Shown here: positions 1-9,177 of the stretch, in pieces
How the letters are laid out: every line of letters begins with the position of its first letter
How positions within the stretch are numbered: position 1 is the first letter of the stretch
Assembly (NCBI GenBank): GCA_964405435.1
Contig: CAYOOD010000012.1
Coordinates: forward strand, 1-64,000
Direction: 5' to 3'
Length of the DNA stretch: 64,000 nucleotides
DNA from: DVEG01 sp964405435
Lineage (GTDB): Bacteria; Cyanobacteriota; Cyanobacteriia; Cyanobacteriales; Oscillatoriaceae
Position numbers and translations under genes: made by a program
The notes under the pieces: generated by a model
Seen by the model: only the letters and a program-made list of their open reading frames with translations
Told to the model about the DNA's origin: nothing
The model's database searches: none

Positions 1-499
1 CGATCGGCACCACCAGCGAAGACTTCACCCCCATTGCCGTCAGGTATTCCACATGGCAGGGATCGACCGGTCGCTGCAGGATGTCTTCGATCGGTTGTTG
101 GCGAATATCCTCTACCGTCAAGTCCCCCGTCGTCTCGGGATACTGCAGGTGGCTGAGGGTGATCTGCTGCGCCTCCACGTCCACAATCGAGCGGGTTCGC
201 GCCTTGAGAAACATCTCCCGCGCGTGCGCCGGAATGTCACTCGCCGGAAAGTGCAGCCCGTTCAGAGACGGCAGGCGATCTTGATAAATCGACTCAGCAA
301 TCACTTGCCCCGTACCGTCTGCCTCGAAACGATACACTTTCACCCGATCCGTACCCAAAAACGACCGCATTTCTGCAACCGTTGCCGATAGGATCTCCTG
401 CAGCTCCAGGGAACGCCGGATGCGATTTGTCATCCGGTGCAACAATTCCCCTTCATTCACCGTCAAATCTGCATATTTTATCCTATTTTTGCCATCCAT
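1..499 (-). CDS. Phytochrome-like (Cph2-type) bilin-binding GAF sensor, 5' part only
   Basis: The gene runs off the left edge; about 166 N-terminal residues are visible. They form a GAF domain of phytochrome type: the motif FPASDIP lies at residues 84-90 and DPCHVEYL at about 146-153. Cys148 followed by His is where phytochromes attach the bilin to the GAF domain. The protein starts almost directly with GAF and has no preceding PAS domain, as in knotless Cph2-type phytochromes, which it resembles along its visible length from memory. The start is an ATG at 499, in frame with no stop before the GAF domain; an in-frame TGA lies just upstream. The output domain (kinase, GGDEF/EAL or other) is outside the window. 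Light sensing is inferred from the motifs. Confidence 0.85.
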   Translation of the reverse strand, partial: MDGKNRIKYADLTVNEGELLHRMTNRIRRSLELQEILSATVAEMRSFLGTDRVKVYRFEADGTGQVIAESIYQDRLPSLNGLHFPASDIPAHAREMFLKARTRSIVDVEAQQITLSHLQYPETTGDLTVEDIRQQPIEDILQRPVDPCHVEYLTAMGVKSSLVVPI

Positions 500-816
500 C
501 TGTCATGCCTGCTTGATATTTTAAAATTAAAGCCTATTTTTTTCCTTCTTTACGAGCTTATCAAAAGAAGCGCCTGTCAGGCAAGTAAAAGAGTTTACTG
601 CATTGATTTTGTATGGGTAGGCTTGTACGGGCGAGTTCAGGAAAAATCTCTCCGAGTCCGGGAAGTCGCTGAATCAACCCGCCCTCGCCAACAAGCAGAA
701 TTTAAGTTTTTATAAAATTTGCAACAATTTCTGCCTTAACTCTCTAAGATTTGAGCGATTCCCTTCCGCTTCCAAATTAAAAATCTAAAATTTAAAATAC
801 ATTCATTCCGATCGAT
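500..816. other. Divergent intergenic region
   Basis: About 317 bases between two divergent genes. It is AT-rich at both ends and must hold the promoters of both. No repeat, RNA gene or convincing small gene was seen; an open frame here lacks any recognisable similarity. Confidence 0.5.
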
Positions 817-1368
817 ATGGCCAACGAGCAACACCTCGCTTTACTCAAAGAAGGAATGGTTTTCTGGAATCAGTGGCGGCAGACACACCCTGATATCCCG
901 CCCAATTTCAACAAGGCAATTCTGCAACGGTTCGATCTCGAAGGGGCGAACCTCAGCGGGGCTGACTTGCGGGAAGCCAATCTGTATCGGGCCAATCTGA
1001 CAGGGGCCAACCTCAGCGGCGCAAATTTAAGCTCAGCCGACTTGCGCGAAGCGAATCTTCTCGGCGCTGACTTGTCGCGTGCCAAATTAATTTCGGCTGA
1101 CTTGCGCAAAGCCAATCTCTGCGGTGCCAAGCTCATCGGTGCCGATTTGCGGGTGGCGTTTCTGCGCTGGGCAAACCTAGAAGCAGCCGACCTGCGCGGC
1201 ACGAACCTGCACGGCGTCGATTTAGTGGCAACTGGGCTGCGGGATTGCGATTTGCGCGGCGTCAGCCTCAAAACCGCAAAGCTCTCCGGCGCGGATCTGA
1301 GTCAGGCACGGGTGGATGGGGCAATACTGCCCGATGGCGAATGTCAAATTACCAGGGATTGTCTGTAG
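817..1368 (+). CDS. Pentapeptide-repeat protein
   Basis: 183 aa. After a short N-terminal segment (residues 1-40), most of the protein is a run of A(D/N)LXX pentapeptides such as GANLS, GADLR and EANLY, in phase to about residue 170. Such repeats fold into a right-handed quadrilateral beta helix. The family is very common in cyanobacteria and most members have no known function. There is no signal peptide or membrane segment, so the product is probably cytoplasmic. The ATG at 817 is the first start after the long AT-rich upstream gap. It stands alone, divergent from the phytochrome-like gene and convergent with the dihydrouridine synthase. The function cannot be assigned. Confidence 0.9.
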   Translation: MANEQHLALLKEGMVFWNQWRQTHPDIPPNFNKAILQRFDLEGANLSGADLREANLYRANLTGANLSGANLSSADLREANLLGADLSRAKLISADLRKANLCGAKLIGADLRVAFLRWANLEAADLRGTNLHGVDLVATGLRDCDLRGVSLKTAKLSGADLSQARVDGAILPDGECQITRDCL

Positions 1369-1476
1369 CGATCGCTCTCGCGCGCTCTTTTCGCATTTTA
1401 ATTAATAAAATGCAGGGAGTTTTTACGGAAAAAAATATAAAAAATCAGCTTTTTGTTAACACTCTTTCGTGCAGCC

Positions 1477-1491
1477 AGAAACCCGGTTTCT
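1477..1491. repeat. Short copy of the AGAAACCCGG palindromic repeat
   Basis: A 15-base palindrome (AGAAACC, one central base, GGTTTCT) between the pentapeptide gene and dus. It matches the outer arms of the longer hairpins at 9073, 27169, 55146 and 60036, with the inner part missing. It lies 15 bases beyond the dus stop codon and could form a small hairpin in that transcript. Confidence 0.6.
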
Positions 1492-1506
1492 TATCGCTGC
1501 GCCGGC

Positions 1507-2523
1507 TTAATCCACGCTCTCGATCGACTCGATCGCCTTGTCGATGAGATCGCAGCCTTCCTGAACGGTTTCTATCCGCGCGAGGCGATCGCGCAGATCC
1601 CCCGCAAAAGGAAACCCCTTCGCATACCACGTCAAGTGCTTGCGAGCTTGCCGCACCCCGTTCGTACCCTTATATTCCCACAGCGCCTTCAGATGATCCT
1701 TAGCGCATTCCAGCTTTTCCGCTGCCGTTGGCGGGGGCAACTCCTCTCCCGTCTTCAAAAAGTGGTCAACCTCTCCCACCAAAAACGGATAGCCCAGAGT
1801 CCCCCGCGAACACATCACCCCATCCGCGCCGGTTTCTTCCAAACAGCGCACCGCAGCGTCAACGGAAAAAATATCCCCATTTCCGATCACGGGAATCGAG
1901 AGAATTTCCTTGACGCGGCGAATCCACTCCCACTTCGCAGGGCCATTATATCCTTGCGCGCGAGTCCGTCCGTGGACGGTAATCATCTGCGCCCCCGCAT
2001 CCTCCATGCGCTTGGCAAACTCGAGGATATTGATTTCTTTATCCGTCCAACCGATGCGAGTTTTCACCGTCACCGGCACCGACACGGCTTTCACCACCGC
2101 CCGCACGATCGCCTCAGCGGTTTCCGGCTCCCGCAGCAGCGATGAACCGCCGCCATTTTTGGTAATCTTGTTCACCGGACAGCCCATATTGATGTCAACC
2201 GTATCGGCTCCCTCCTCCACCGCCATCTGAGCCGCTTCCGCGAGGAAATCCGGGCGACAGTCGAATAATTGAATGCTAATCGGGCGCTCCTGGGGGTCTA
2301 CCTCCATAATTTTCGGCAGTTCCTTGACGTAGTGCAGCCCGGTGGCATTCACCATCTCGGTGTACATCATCGAGTCTGGAGCGTAGCGGCGCACCAGCCG
2401 GCGAAACACCAAGTCCGTCACGCCGGAGAGGGGCGATTGCAGCACGCGGCTTTTGACCTCAAAATGGCCAATTTTGAGGGGAGTTGCCAATCTTTGTTTT
2501 AATTCTGGAGAGAGAACGGGCAT
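1507..2523 (-). CDS. dusB: tRNA-dihydrouridine synthase (DusB-like)
   Basis: 338 aa, the usual length of the family. The FMN-dependent enzyme reduces uridines in the D-loop of tRNA with NADPH. An N-terminal TIM barrel carries the substrate-side motif VNATGL (near residue 60), the catalytic cysteine in NMGCPVNKI (near residue 113), VKTRIGW, the phosphate-binding HGRTR and GNGDIF, and a C-terminal helical domain that binds tRNA. All key motifs are intact. The subfamily letter is uncertain; cyanobacterial Dus proteins of this length are usually annotated DusB or simply Dus. It converges on the pentapeptide gene and has no obvious operon partner. Confidence 0.93.
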   Translation of the reverse strand: MPVLSPELKQRLATPLKIGHFEVKSRVLQSPLSGVTDLVFRRLVRRYAPDSMMYTEMVNATGLHYVKELPKIMEVDPQERPISIQLFDCRPDFLAEAAQMAVEEGADTVDINMGCPVNKITKNGGGSSLLREPETAEAIVRAVVKAVSVPVTVKTRIGWTDKEINILEFAKRMEDAGAQMITVHGRTRAQGYNGPAKWEWIRRVKEILSIPVIGNGDIFSVDAAVRCLEETGADGVMCSRGTLGYPFLVGEVDHFLKTGEELPPPTAAEKLECAKDHLKALWEYKGTNGVRQARKHLTWYAKGFPFAGDLRDRLARIETVQEGCDLIDKAIESIESVD

Positions 2524-3074
2524 CGGTGCGGCGTGTCGATTTGGGGTTATTCTATTATATAATTTTATTTTTCTATTTCAAGAGAAGGGAGAGGAGATCG
2601 CTCCCTGTGCGTCAGTAAACGAGTCACTAAACGCAATTAACTCCGCAGTCGCCTTGGGTGGGTGCAAGAGAAAACAGAAATCCTGACTGCAAAAAAGCCG
2701 AATGGCTGCTACCGAGCGGGCGGCCACTGAGGAGAGGGCCAAAGTCCCGGCGATTCGTCAAAGGGAGCGATCGCGCTTGAGCGGAGCGCGAGGCGACTGG
2801 GTAAATCGTTCAAGCCCTAATTTCACAAAGGCTCATCGGCAGTCGAAACACGCGAAACCCGCCTAAAACCCTTAGTTTGCCGAGAAGTGCCGCGAGAATC
2901 CCCGGCTTGCGATCGCCGCAGCGCTAAGGTGAGCGAGTGCAATTTGGCTTCCTCAGTAAAACTTAACAAAAACCGAGTCAATACTGGATTCGCTCGGGCG
3001 TCCTCCCTCTGGTAGACTGGAACACTTGAGTAGGCACACAAAACGACGCAATATCAGCAGTTGGGAGGACAGCT
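2524..3074. other. Intergenic region upstream of dus and glpX
   Basis: About 550 bases between divergent genes. It holds HIP1 copies and GC-rich stretches around 2760-2810, but I see no gene, RNA or clear promoter hexamers. The last bases carry a strong Shine-Dalgarno sequence for glpX. Confidence 0.4.
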
Positions 3075-3077
3075 TTG
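3063..3077 (+). promoter_or_regulatory. glpX: Ribosome binding site that sets a TTG start for glpX
   Basis: GGGAGGA at 3063-3069 lies five bases before the TTG at 3075. The first residues then match the typical start of cyanobacterial GlpX proteins (a short lead into TLGLEIIEVVEQAA). This supports TTG as the real start. Confidence 0.7.
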
Positions 3078-4115
3078 TTAGAGAGTACCCTTGGTTTGGA
3101 AATCATCGAGGTGGTCGAACAAGCCGCGATCGCCTCAGCCCGCTGGATGGGTAAAGGCGAAAAGAACACCGCCGACGAAGTGGCTGTAGAAGCCATGCGG
3201 GAGCGGATGAACAAAATCAACATGCGGGGCCGAATCGTGATCGGAGAAGGGGAGCGCGACGAAGCCCCCATGCTCTACATCGGCGAAGAAGTGGGTATTT
3301 GCACCCGCCCCGACGCCAAAAATTTCTGCAACCCCGACGAACTGATCGAGATTGATATTGCAGTAGACCCCTGCGAAGGCACCAACTTGGTTGCCTACGG
3401 TCAAAACGGGTCGATGGCCGTGTTGGCCATTTCCGAAAAAGGCGGGCTGTTTGCCGCCCCCGACTTCTACATGAAGAAACTGGCTGCCCCTCCAGCCGCC
3501 AAAGGTCATGTAGACATCCGCAAAACCGCCACCGAAAACCTGAAAATCCTCGCCGAATGCCTGGATCGCACCGTTGAAGAACTCGTGGTCGTCGTCATGG
3601 ACCGGCCCCGTCACAAAGACCTGATCAAAGAAATCCGCCAAGCTGGAGCGCGGGTGAGATTGATCAGCGACGGCGACGTTTCCGCCGCGATCTGCTGTGC
3701 GTTCTCCGGAACCAACATCCACGCCCTCATGGGCATCGGTGCGGCTCCCGAAGGCGTGATTTCCGCAGCAGCCATGCGCTGCCTGGGCGGGCACTTCCAA
3801 GGGCAACTGATCTACGATCCAGAAGTCGTGCAAACCGGTCTAATTGGGGAGAGCAAAGAGGGCAACCTCAAGCGGCTCTCAGATATGGGCATTACCGATC
3901 CCGACAAGGTGTACAACGCCGAAGAACTCGCCTCTGGCGAAACGGTGCTGTTTGCCGCCACCGGGATTACCCCGGGCACGCTGATGGAAGGCGTCCGATA
4001 CTTCCACGGCGGGGCGCGCACCCAAAGTCTGGTGATTTCCTCTCAATCGAAAACCGCTCGTTTTGTTGACACGATCCACCTGTTCGATCAACCAAAGGCG
4101 CTGCAGTTGAGATAG
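3075..4115 (+). CDS. glpX: Class II fructose-1,6/sedoheptulose-1,7-bisphosphatase
   Basis: 346 aa. GlpX-family phosphatases of cyanobacteria hydrolyse both fructose-1,6- and sedoheptulose-1,7-bisphosphate, two irreversible steps of the Calvin cycle. Family motifs are intact: the metal-binding stretch IGEGERDEAPMLY (around residues 57-69), DPCEGTN (around 97-103), then the sugar-phosphate region VVVMDRPRHKDLI, and GMGIGAAPEG-like GIGAAPEGV. Length matches the family. The start codon is TTG with a strong upstream Shine-Dalgarno. hemA follows on the same strand after a 262-base gap full of heptamer repeats; a glpX-hemA neighbourhood is, as I recall, also found in Synechococcus elongatus. Confidence 0.96.
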   Translation: MLESTLGLEIIEVVEQAAIASARWMGKGEKNTADEVAVEAMRERMNKINMRGRIVIGEGERDEAPMLYIGEEVGICTRPDAKNFCNPDELIEIDIAVDPCEGTNLVAYGQNGSMAVLAISEKGGLFAAPDFYMKKLAAPPAAKGHVDIRKTATENLKILAECLDRTVEELVVVVMDRPRHKDLIKEIRQAGARVRLISDGDVSAAICCAFSGTNIHALMGIGAAPEGVISAAAMRCLGGHFQGQLIYDPEVVQTGLIGESKEGNLKRLSDMGITDPDKVYNAEELASGETVLFAATGITPGTLMEGVRYFHGGARTQSLVISSQSKTARFVDTIHLFDQPKALQLR

Positions 4116-4145
4116 TCAGCGGCAAATAGGGCATCGGGATAGAAA

Positions 4146-4218
4146 GAGTGTTGAGTGTTGAGTGTTGAGTGAGGAGTTAGTTAAAAGTGCTGAGTGCTGA
4201 GTGCTGAGTGTTGAGTGA
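4146..4218. repeat. Heptanucleotide repeat array (TGAGTGT/TGAGTGC)
   Basis: Tandem 7-base units alternate between TGAGTGT and TGAGTGC, interrupted by about 20 bases of degenerate spacer. This is the short tandemly repeated repetitive (STRR) type of cyanobacteria. It lies between glpX and hemA. Confidence 0.85.
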
Positions 4219-4264
4219 CACATTAAAGAGTGAGAAGTGACAAATAAAAAATTAACTTCTTTTG

Positions 4265-4290
4265 CACTCCACACTCCACACTCCACACTC
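4265..4290. repeat. Second heptamer array (ACTCCAC units)
   Basis: About three and a half copies of ACTCCAC, which is the complement of GTGGAGT, a one- to two-base variant of the neighbouring TGAGTGT unit in opposite orientation. Together with the previous array it gives the glpX-hemA gap an inverted pair of repeat tracts. Confidence 0.75.
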
Positions 4291-4377
4291 AATACTTTCC
4301 CCACCCTACCCAATTCCCCATGCCCTATGCCCCATCCCCCATTAGCAATTAGCAATTAGCAAAAACGCAATTAGCCA

Positions 4378-5676
4378 ATGAATATTGCCGTCGTCGGTTT
4401 AAGCCACAAAACAGCATCGGTTGAAATTCGGGAAAAACTCAGCATTCCAGAGCCGCAAGTCGAGGGAGCGATCGCGGCTGTGATGGCGTACCCCCACATA
4501 GAAGAAGTTGCCATTCTCAGCACTTGCAATCGCCTGGAAATCTACATCGTCACCAGCGAAACCGAACAGGGCGTGCGGGAAGTGACGCAGTTTCTCTCGG
4601 AACACAGCAAAATTCCCCTGCACCAATTGCGATCGCACCTGTTCATCCTCTTGCACCAAGATGCAGTCATGCACCTAATGCGAGTTGCCGGTGGGCTCGA
4701 CAGTCTCGTACTCGGAGAAGGGCAAATTTTAGCCCAGGTGAAAAACACCCACAAACTCGGACAGCAGTATACCGGCATCGGGCGCGTTCTCAACCGCCTT
4801 TTCAAGCAAGCAATTACCGCCGGCAAGCGCGTTCGCACCGAAACCAGCATCGGCACCGGTGCAGTTTCCATCAGCTCGGCAGCAGTCGAACTCGCCCAAA
4901 TGAAAGTGCAGAATTTGTCCTCCTGTCGGGTGGCAATTCTCGGCGCTGGCAAAATGTCTCGCCTGCTCGTGCAGCACCTCGCCGCTAAAGGCGCAACCCA
5001 AATCGCCATTCTCAATCGCTCCCTGCGACGGGCTGAAGAGTTAGCCTCGCAATTCAAAGAGGTGCCCTTGCAACTGCACTTGATGTCGGAAATGATGCGG
5101 GTGATTGCTGAATCAGATCTCGTATTTACGAGTACCTCGTCAACGGAACCGCTGCTCGATCGCGCCAAATTGGAAAGCACGATCGCTCCCCACCAAGCTT
5201 TAATGTTGTTCGACATTTCCGTACCCCGCAACGTGGCAGCAGATGTCAACGAGCTGGAAAATGTCAAAGCTTTTAACGTCGATGACTTGAAAGCCGTTGT
5301 GGCGCAAAATCAAGAAAGTCGCCGCCAAATGGCAGCCGAAGCCGAAGGACTGCTGGAAGAAGAAGTCGAAGCGTTTGAGGTGTGGTGGCGATCGCTCGAA
5401 ACGGTTCCCACTATCAACAGCTTGCGAGACAAAATAGAAACTATTCGCGAACAAGAGTTAGAAAAAGCCCTTTCCCGTCTCGGGTCAGAATTTGCCGAAA
5501 GACATCAAGAGGTTATAGAAGCACTGACGCGCGGAATTGTCAACAAGATTTTACACGATCCGATGGTGCAACTGCGCGCTCAGCAAGATATTGAAGCCAG
5601 ACGTCGGGCAATGGAAACCCTGCGCCTGCTGTTTAACCTCGATACGGAAACGCGCTCGACTGAGCAATACGGCTGA
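4378..5676 (+). CDS. hemA: Glutamyl-tRNA reductase
   Basis: 432 aa. It reduces glutamyl-tRNA(Glu) to glutamate-1-semialdehyde with NADPH, the first committed step of tetrapyrrole (chlorophyll, haem, bilin) synthesis. The N-terminal catalytic domain has GLSHKTA at residues 7-13 and the active-site cysteine in STCNRLEIY near residue 50. GLDSLVLGEGQIL follows near residues 106-118. The NADPH domain shows AILGAGKMS near 190, and a C-terminal helical dimerisation domain ends the protein. Complete and normal in length. A HIP1 site sits in the coding region, as usual in this genome. Confidence 0.97.
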   Translation: MNIAVVGLSHKTASVEIREKLSIPEPQVEGAIAAVMAYPHIEEVAILSTCNRLEIYIVTSETEQGVREVTQFLSEHSKIPLHQLRSHLFILLHQDAVMHLMRVAGGLDSLVLGEGQILAQVKNTHKLGQQYTGIGRVLNRLFKQAITAGKRVRTETSIGTGAVSISSAAVELAQMKVQNLSSCRVAILGAGKMSRLLVQHLAAKGATQIAILNRSLRRAEELASQFKEVPLQLHLMSEMMRVIAESDLVFTSTSSTEPLLDRAKLESTIAPHQALMLFDISVPRNVAADVNELENVKAFNVDDLKAVVAQNQESRRQMAAEAEGLLEEEVEAFEVWWRSLETVPTINSLRDKIETIREQELEKALSRLGSEFAERHQEVIEALTRGIVNKILHDPMVQLRAQQDIEARRRAMETLRLLFNLDTETRSTEQYG

Positions 5677-5731
5677 GCCTTGTCTGGATGGCTGATTTTA
5701 GATTGTGGAGTGTCATTTGTTCGCCGCTTGT

Positions 5732-5805
5732 GTAGGGGAGAAGCCTTCGCGTATAGCAATCTGCGACTGAGCGATCGCATCCTTGCGCGAAGGTTTCTCC
5801 CCTAC
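5732..5805. repeat. Inverted repeat with 20-base arms (GTAGGGGAGAAGC family)
   Basis: Arms 5732-5751 and 5786-5805 are complementary except for one position and enclose a 34-base loop that contains a HIP1 site. The arm resembles that of the repeat at 61617-61692 (GTAGGGGCGAAGCATTCGCGC). It lies between hemA and the UPF0182 gene and could fold into a long hairpin after hemA. Confidence 0.75.
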
Positions 5806-5916
5806 AAGTATCGTCACAGGCACGGGCATGTTGCCCGGTTAGCCGCTGACAGGTATTAGCCAAGGACAAATCAGATAAGACAGAATAGAATCTAGAATCT
5901 AAAACATCAAATAGCC

Positions 5917-8900
5917 GTGATGGACTGGTTAAAAAAACGCCCTTGGCGGACGATCGTACTGTTTCTGGGATTTTTGCTAGCCTTCGATCTCTTCGCCCGG
6001 TTTTTTGTCGAAAGTCTCTGGTTTCAGGAAGTCGGGTATTTTGAAATATTTTGGCGGCAACTGACGACTCGCGGGGGGCTGTGGATTTTCGCCCTCTTCC
6101 TCAGCAGCGGGTTCCTCCTGGGAAATTTGGCACTAGCCGAGCGCCTCAAGCACCCTAAAGACGAGAAACAGAGCCTTTCTAGCAAATCCCCATCAGACCT
6201 GGCTGCTCCGCCTCCAGTCCTCACCTTGCCGTGGCTGCTGCTAGCCGTCCTGGGACTGGGGGTGTTTCTAGGAGGACTCACGCTCTATTATAGCTTGGTA
6301 GCCACTTCTTACTGGCATTCCGATCTCGGCAATTTCTTAAAAATTATTAATTTACCGCCGCGCTTTCAACCGCAAGTCATCTGGGCACTGTGGCAGCAAC
6401 TCCCCTCAATATACTGGAAAGTAGGCGTGCCGCTCGTCTTCGCGATCGCCCTGGGGATTGCGCCCGGGCTGTTGTGGGCGATCGCCTTTTGGATGAGTTT
6501 GACTTTCGGCTTCGTGCTGTCGAACAATTGGGAAAAATTGTTGCTCTTTTTCCATCCCACTCCTTTTAACAGCACCGATCCCCTCCTCGGTCGCGATATC
6601 AGCTTTTATGTTTTCACATTGCCAGTATGGGAACTGGCAGAATTTTGGCTTTTGGGGATGTTTTTGTTAGCACTGGCTGCCGTATCTCTCACCTACTTGC
6701 TATCGGGAAATAGCCTTTCAGAAGGGAGATTTTTAGGATTTTCCCAGCCGCAACAGCGCCACTTGTACGGATTGAGTGGGGCGGTAATGTTGGCGATCGC
6801 ACTTTTGTATTGGTTGCGTCGCTATGAATTGCTCTATTCCACCCGTGGCGTCGCCTACGGTGCGAGTTTTACCGACATCAAAGTGCAATTGCCCGTTAAT
6901 ACAGGGCTGAGTTTAATCGCACTGGCGATCGCTCTAATTTTATTGTGGGAAGTAAAAGTCTGGGCAACCATCCGCAACCGACTCGTCAGACGGGGCAATT
7001 TTTACCCACCTCCTGCAACGAAATTTCTCTACCCCTCGCGCTTGATTTACGCCCTTACAGGCTATGCCCTCATCGCCGCAGTCGCCGGCTGGCTGTTGCC
7101 CTTCTCGGTGCAGCGGGCAGTCGTGCAACCCAATGAAATAGAGCGAGAGAGTCCCTACATCGAGCGCAGTATCGCCTTCACCAGAGCCGCGTTTGATTTG
7201 AATGATATTGAAGTCAGAACCTTCGATCCGCAAGGCAGACTCTCCGCCGCCCAACTCCTAGAAAATGACCAAACTATCCGCAACATCCGCTTGTGGGATA
7301 CTCGCCCCCTTCTGGAAACCAATCGCCAACTGCAGCAAATCCGACTGTACTACAACTTTCCCTATGCCGATATCGATCGCTATACCCTGAAAGCCGAGCC
7401 CCGGGAAGCGACTTTCAGCTCTTCTTTCTGGAAGAATTTAGCCGAAATTATGAAATCCAAACCGGCTGGAGACAACCCGCTCTCTTCAGGCGATCGCAAT
7501 CAACAGGGAACAGTTACTCAACCCCCAACCCTAAAACCCCAGACAGAAACAGAAAAACAACAAGTAATTGTAGCAGCGCGGGAGCTAGATTACAGCGCGG
7601 TGCCGCAGGCAGCGAAAACCTGGGTGAATAAACACTTGGTTTATACGCACGGTTACGGCTTTACTATGAGCCCGGTGAATAAAGTCGGTCCTGGGGGGTT
7701 GCCAGAATATTTCGTTAAAGATATAGGAGTCGGTTCGCAAACACTGCGCACTTCCAGCCCTCGCATCCGCGCCAGCATTCCGATCGGACATCCCCGGATT
7801 TATTACGGGGAAATGACCGACACCTACGTCATGGCACCGACGAAAGTGAAGGAACTCGACTATCCCCAAGGCGAGGAAAATGTTTACAACACTTATAGCG
7901 GAAGCGGCGGAGTGGCGATCCGTAACGGGTGGCGGCGGTTGCTGTTTGCAGAGTATCTCAAAGACTGGCAGATGCTGTTCACCCCCGATTTCAAACCGGA
8001 AACGAAAGTTCTCTTCCGCCGCAATATCAAACAGCGCGTGCAGGCGATCGCCCCGTTTTTGCGCTACGACAGCGATCCCTATCTCGTCGTCGCCAGAACC
8101 GATCTGTTCAGAAACGGCGGCTCGACAGCGCCAGACCAAAAAACAACAACGAATGAAAATTACTTGTACTGGATCGTTGACGCCTACACGACGAGCGATC
8201 GCTACCCCTATTCCGACCCGGAAAATGACGAATTCAACTACATTCGCAACTCTGTAAAAGCCGTCATCGACGCCTACAACGGCAATATTGCCTTTTACAT
8301 CGCTGACGTATCCGATCCGATCGTGGCGAGTTGGAGTGCCATTTTTCCTCACCTGCTCAAACCCCTGAGCGCCATGCCCCCTTCCCTGCGCAGTCACATC
8401 CGCTATCCTTCCGATTTATTCAACATCCAATCCGAACGGTTGCTCACTTATCACATGACCGATCCGCAGGTATTCTACAACCGGGACGATCAGTGGCGAA
8501 TTCCCAATGAAATTTACGGCAGCGAACAGCAAAAAGTACAGCCCTACTACTTGATTATGAAGCTGCCCACAGCCACCTCGGAAGAATTTATTTTGCTCCT
8601 CCCCTTTACCCCAGCCAGCCGCAATAACCTCATCGCTTGGCTGGCGGCTCGCTCCGACGGCGACGACTACGGCAAACTTCTCCTCTATCAGTTCCCCAAG
8701 CAACAGCTCGTCTACGGACCGGAACAAATAGAAGCGCGCATCAACCAAGATCCGGCTATTTCTCAACAAATCTCTCTCTGGAATCGCGAAGGTTCGCGAG
8801 CGATTCAGGGAAATTTATTAGTGATTCCCATCGAACAATCGCTGCTCTATGTCGAACCCCTCTATCTGGAAGCCGAACAAAATAGCCTGCCGACTTTAGC

Positions 8901-9021
8901 GCGAGTTATCGTCGCCTACGAAAACCGCATCGCAATGGCAGAAACTCTAGAAGGAGCGCTAACCGCAGTCTTCAAATCTCAGCAGCCCACGGCTCCCCCC
9001 ATTGTCCGACCTGTGGAATAA
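5917..9021 (+). CDS. UPF0182 family integral membrane protein
   Basis: 1034 aa, typical for this family. The first roughly 400 residues hold about seven hydrophobic segments (for example near residues 13-30, 47-65, 103-125, 170-200, 235-262, 290-303, 335-350 and 380-396). The remainder is a large, probably extracytoplasmic domain with family-typical stretches such as ERESPYIERSIAFTRAAF and PRIYYGE. UPF0182 proteins occur in cyanobacteria and actinobacteria; their role is unknown. Start: either GTG 5917 or ATG 5920, which are adjacent codons. It stands alone between hemA and an oppositely oriented small gene. Confidence 0.93.
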   Translation: MMDWLKKRPWRTIVLFLGFLLAFDLFARFFVESLWFQEVGYFEIFWRQLTTRGGLWIFALFLSSGFLLGNLALAERLKHPKDEKQSLSSKSPSDLAAPPPVLTLPWLLLAVLGLGVFLGGLTLYYSLVATSYWHSDLGNFLKIINLPPRFQPQVIWALWQQLPSIYWKVGVPLVFAIALGIAPGLLWAIAFWMSLTFGFVLSNNWEKLLLFFHPTPFNSTDPLLGRDISFYVFTLPVWELAEFWLLGMFLLALAAVSLTYLLSGNSLSEGRFLGFSQPQQRHLYGLSGAVMLAIALLYWLRRYELLYSTRGVAYGASFTDIKVQLPVNTGLSLIALAIALILLWEVKVWATIRNRLVRRGNFYPPPATKFLYPSRLIYALTGYALIAAVAGWLLPFSVQRAVVQPNEIERESPYIERSIAFTRAAFDLNDIEVRTFDPQGRLSAAQLLENDQTIRNIRLWDTRPLLETNRQLQQIRLYYNFPYADIDRYTLKAEPREATFSSSFWKNLAEIMKSKPAGDNPLSSGDRNQQGTVTQPPTLKPQTETEKQQVIVAARELDYSAVPQAAKTWVNKHLVYTHGYGFTMSPVNKVGPGGLPEYFVKDIGVGSQTLRTSSPRIRASIPIGHPRIYYGEMTDTYVMAPTKVKELDYPQGEENVYNTYSGSGGVAIRNGWRRLLFAEYLKDWQMLFTPDFKPETKVLFRRNIKQRVQAIAPFLRYDSDPYLVVARTDLFRNGGSTAPDQKTTTNENYLYWIVDAYTTSDRYPYSDPENDEFNYIRNSVKAVIDAYNGNIAFYIADVSDPIVASWSAIFPHLLKPLSAMPPSLRSHIRYPSDLFNIQSERLLTYHMTDPQVFYNRDDQWRIPNEIYGSEQQKVQPYYLIMKLPTATSEEFILLLPFTPASRNNLIAWLAARSDGDDYGKLLLYQFPKQQLVYGPEQIEARINQDPAISQQISLWNREGSRAIQGNLLVIPIEQSLLYVEPLYLEAEQNSLPTLARVIVAYENRIAMAETLEGALTAVFKSQQPTAPPIVRPVE

Positions 9022-9072
9022 TCTGAGTGTTTATCGTAGGTTGGGTTGCGCTTCGCTCTACTCAGGGACTTC

Positions 9073-9134
9073 AGAAACCCGGCAACTTCTACGAAGCCGG
9101 GTTTCTTAACAGGATTTCATCGGACTGAAAAACG
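9073..9134. repeat. Copy of the small palindromic element, right half
   Basis: A hairpin with perfect 11-base arms AGAAACCCGGC (9073-9083) and its complement (9096-9106) is followed at 9116-9134 by a conserved tail reading TTCATCGGACTGAAAAACG. The same hairpin plus tail occurs at 60036-60101 and, inverted, at 55114-55178. The left end seen at 60004 is missing here. Confidence 0.75.
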
Positions 9135-9177
9135 ATCTAAAGGCTACAGGCTATTTTATCTTACAATAAAACAGGCA

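Noticed and set aside
870..1271. 133-codon minus-strand open frame
   Set aside because: Antisense to the pentapeptide gene; its repetitive composition mirrors the repeats on the other strand.
3135..3833. 232-codon minus-strand open frame
   Set aside because: Antisense to glpX, whose protein sequence is conserved; composition rich in His, Gly and Phe is typical of a shadow.
7585..8397. 270-codon minus-strand open frame
   Set aside because: Lies inside the UPF0182 gene on the opposite strand and has no recognisable protein features.
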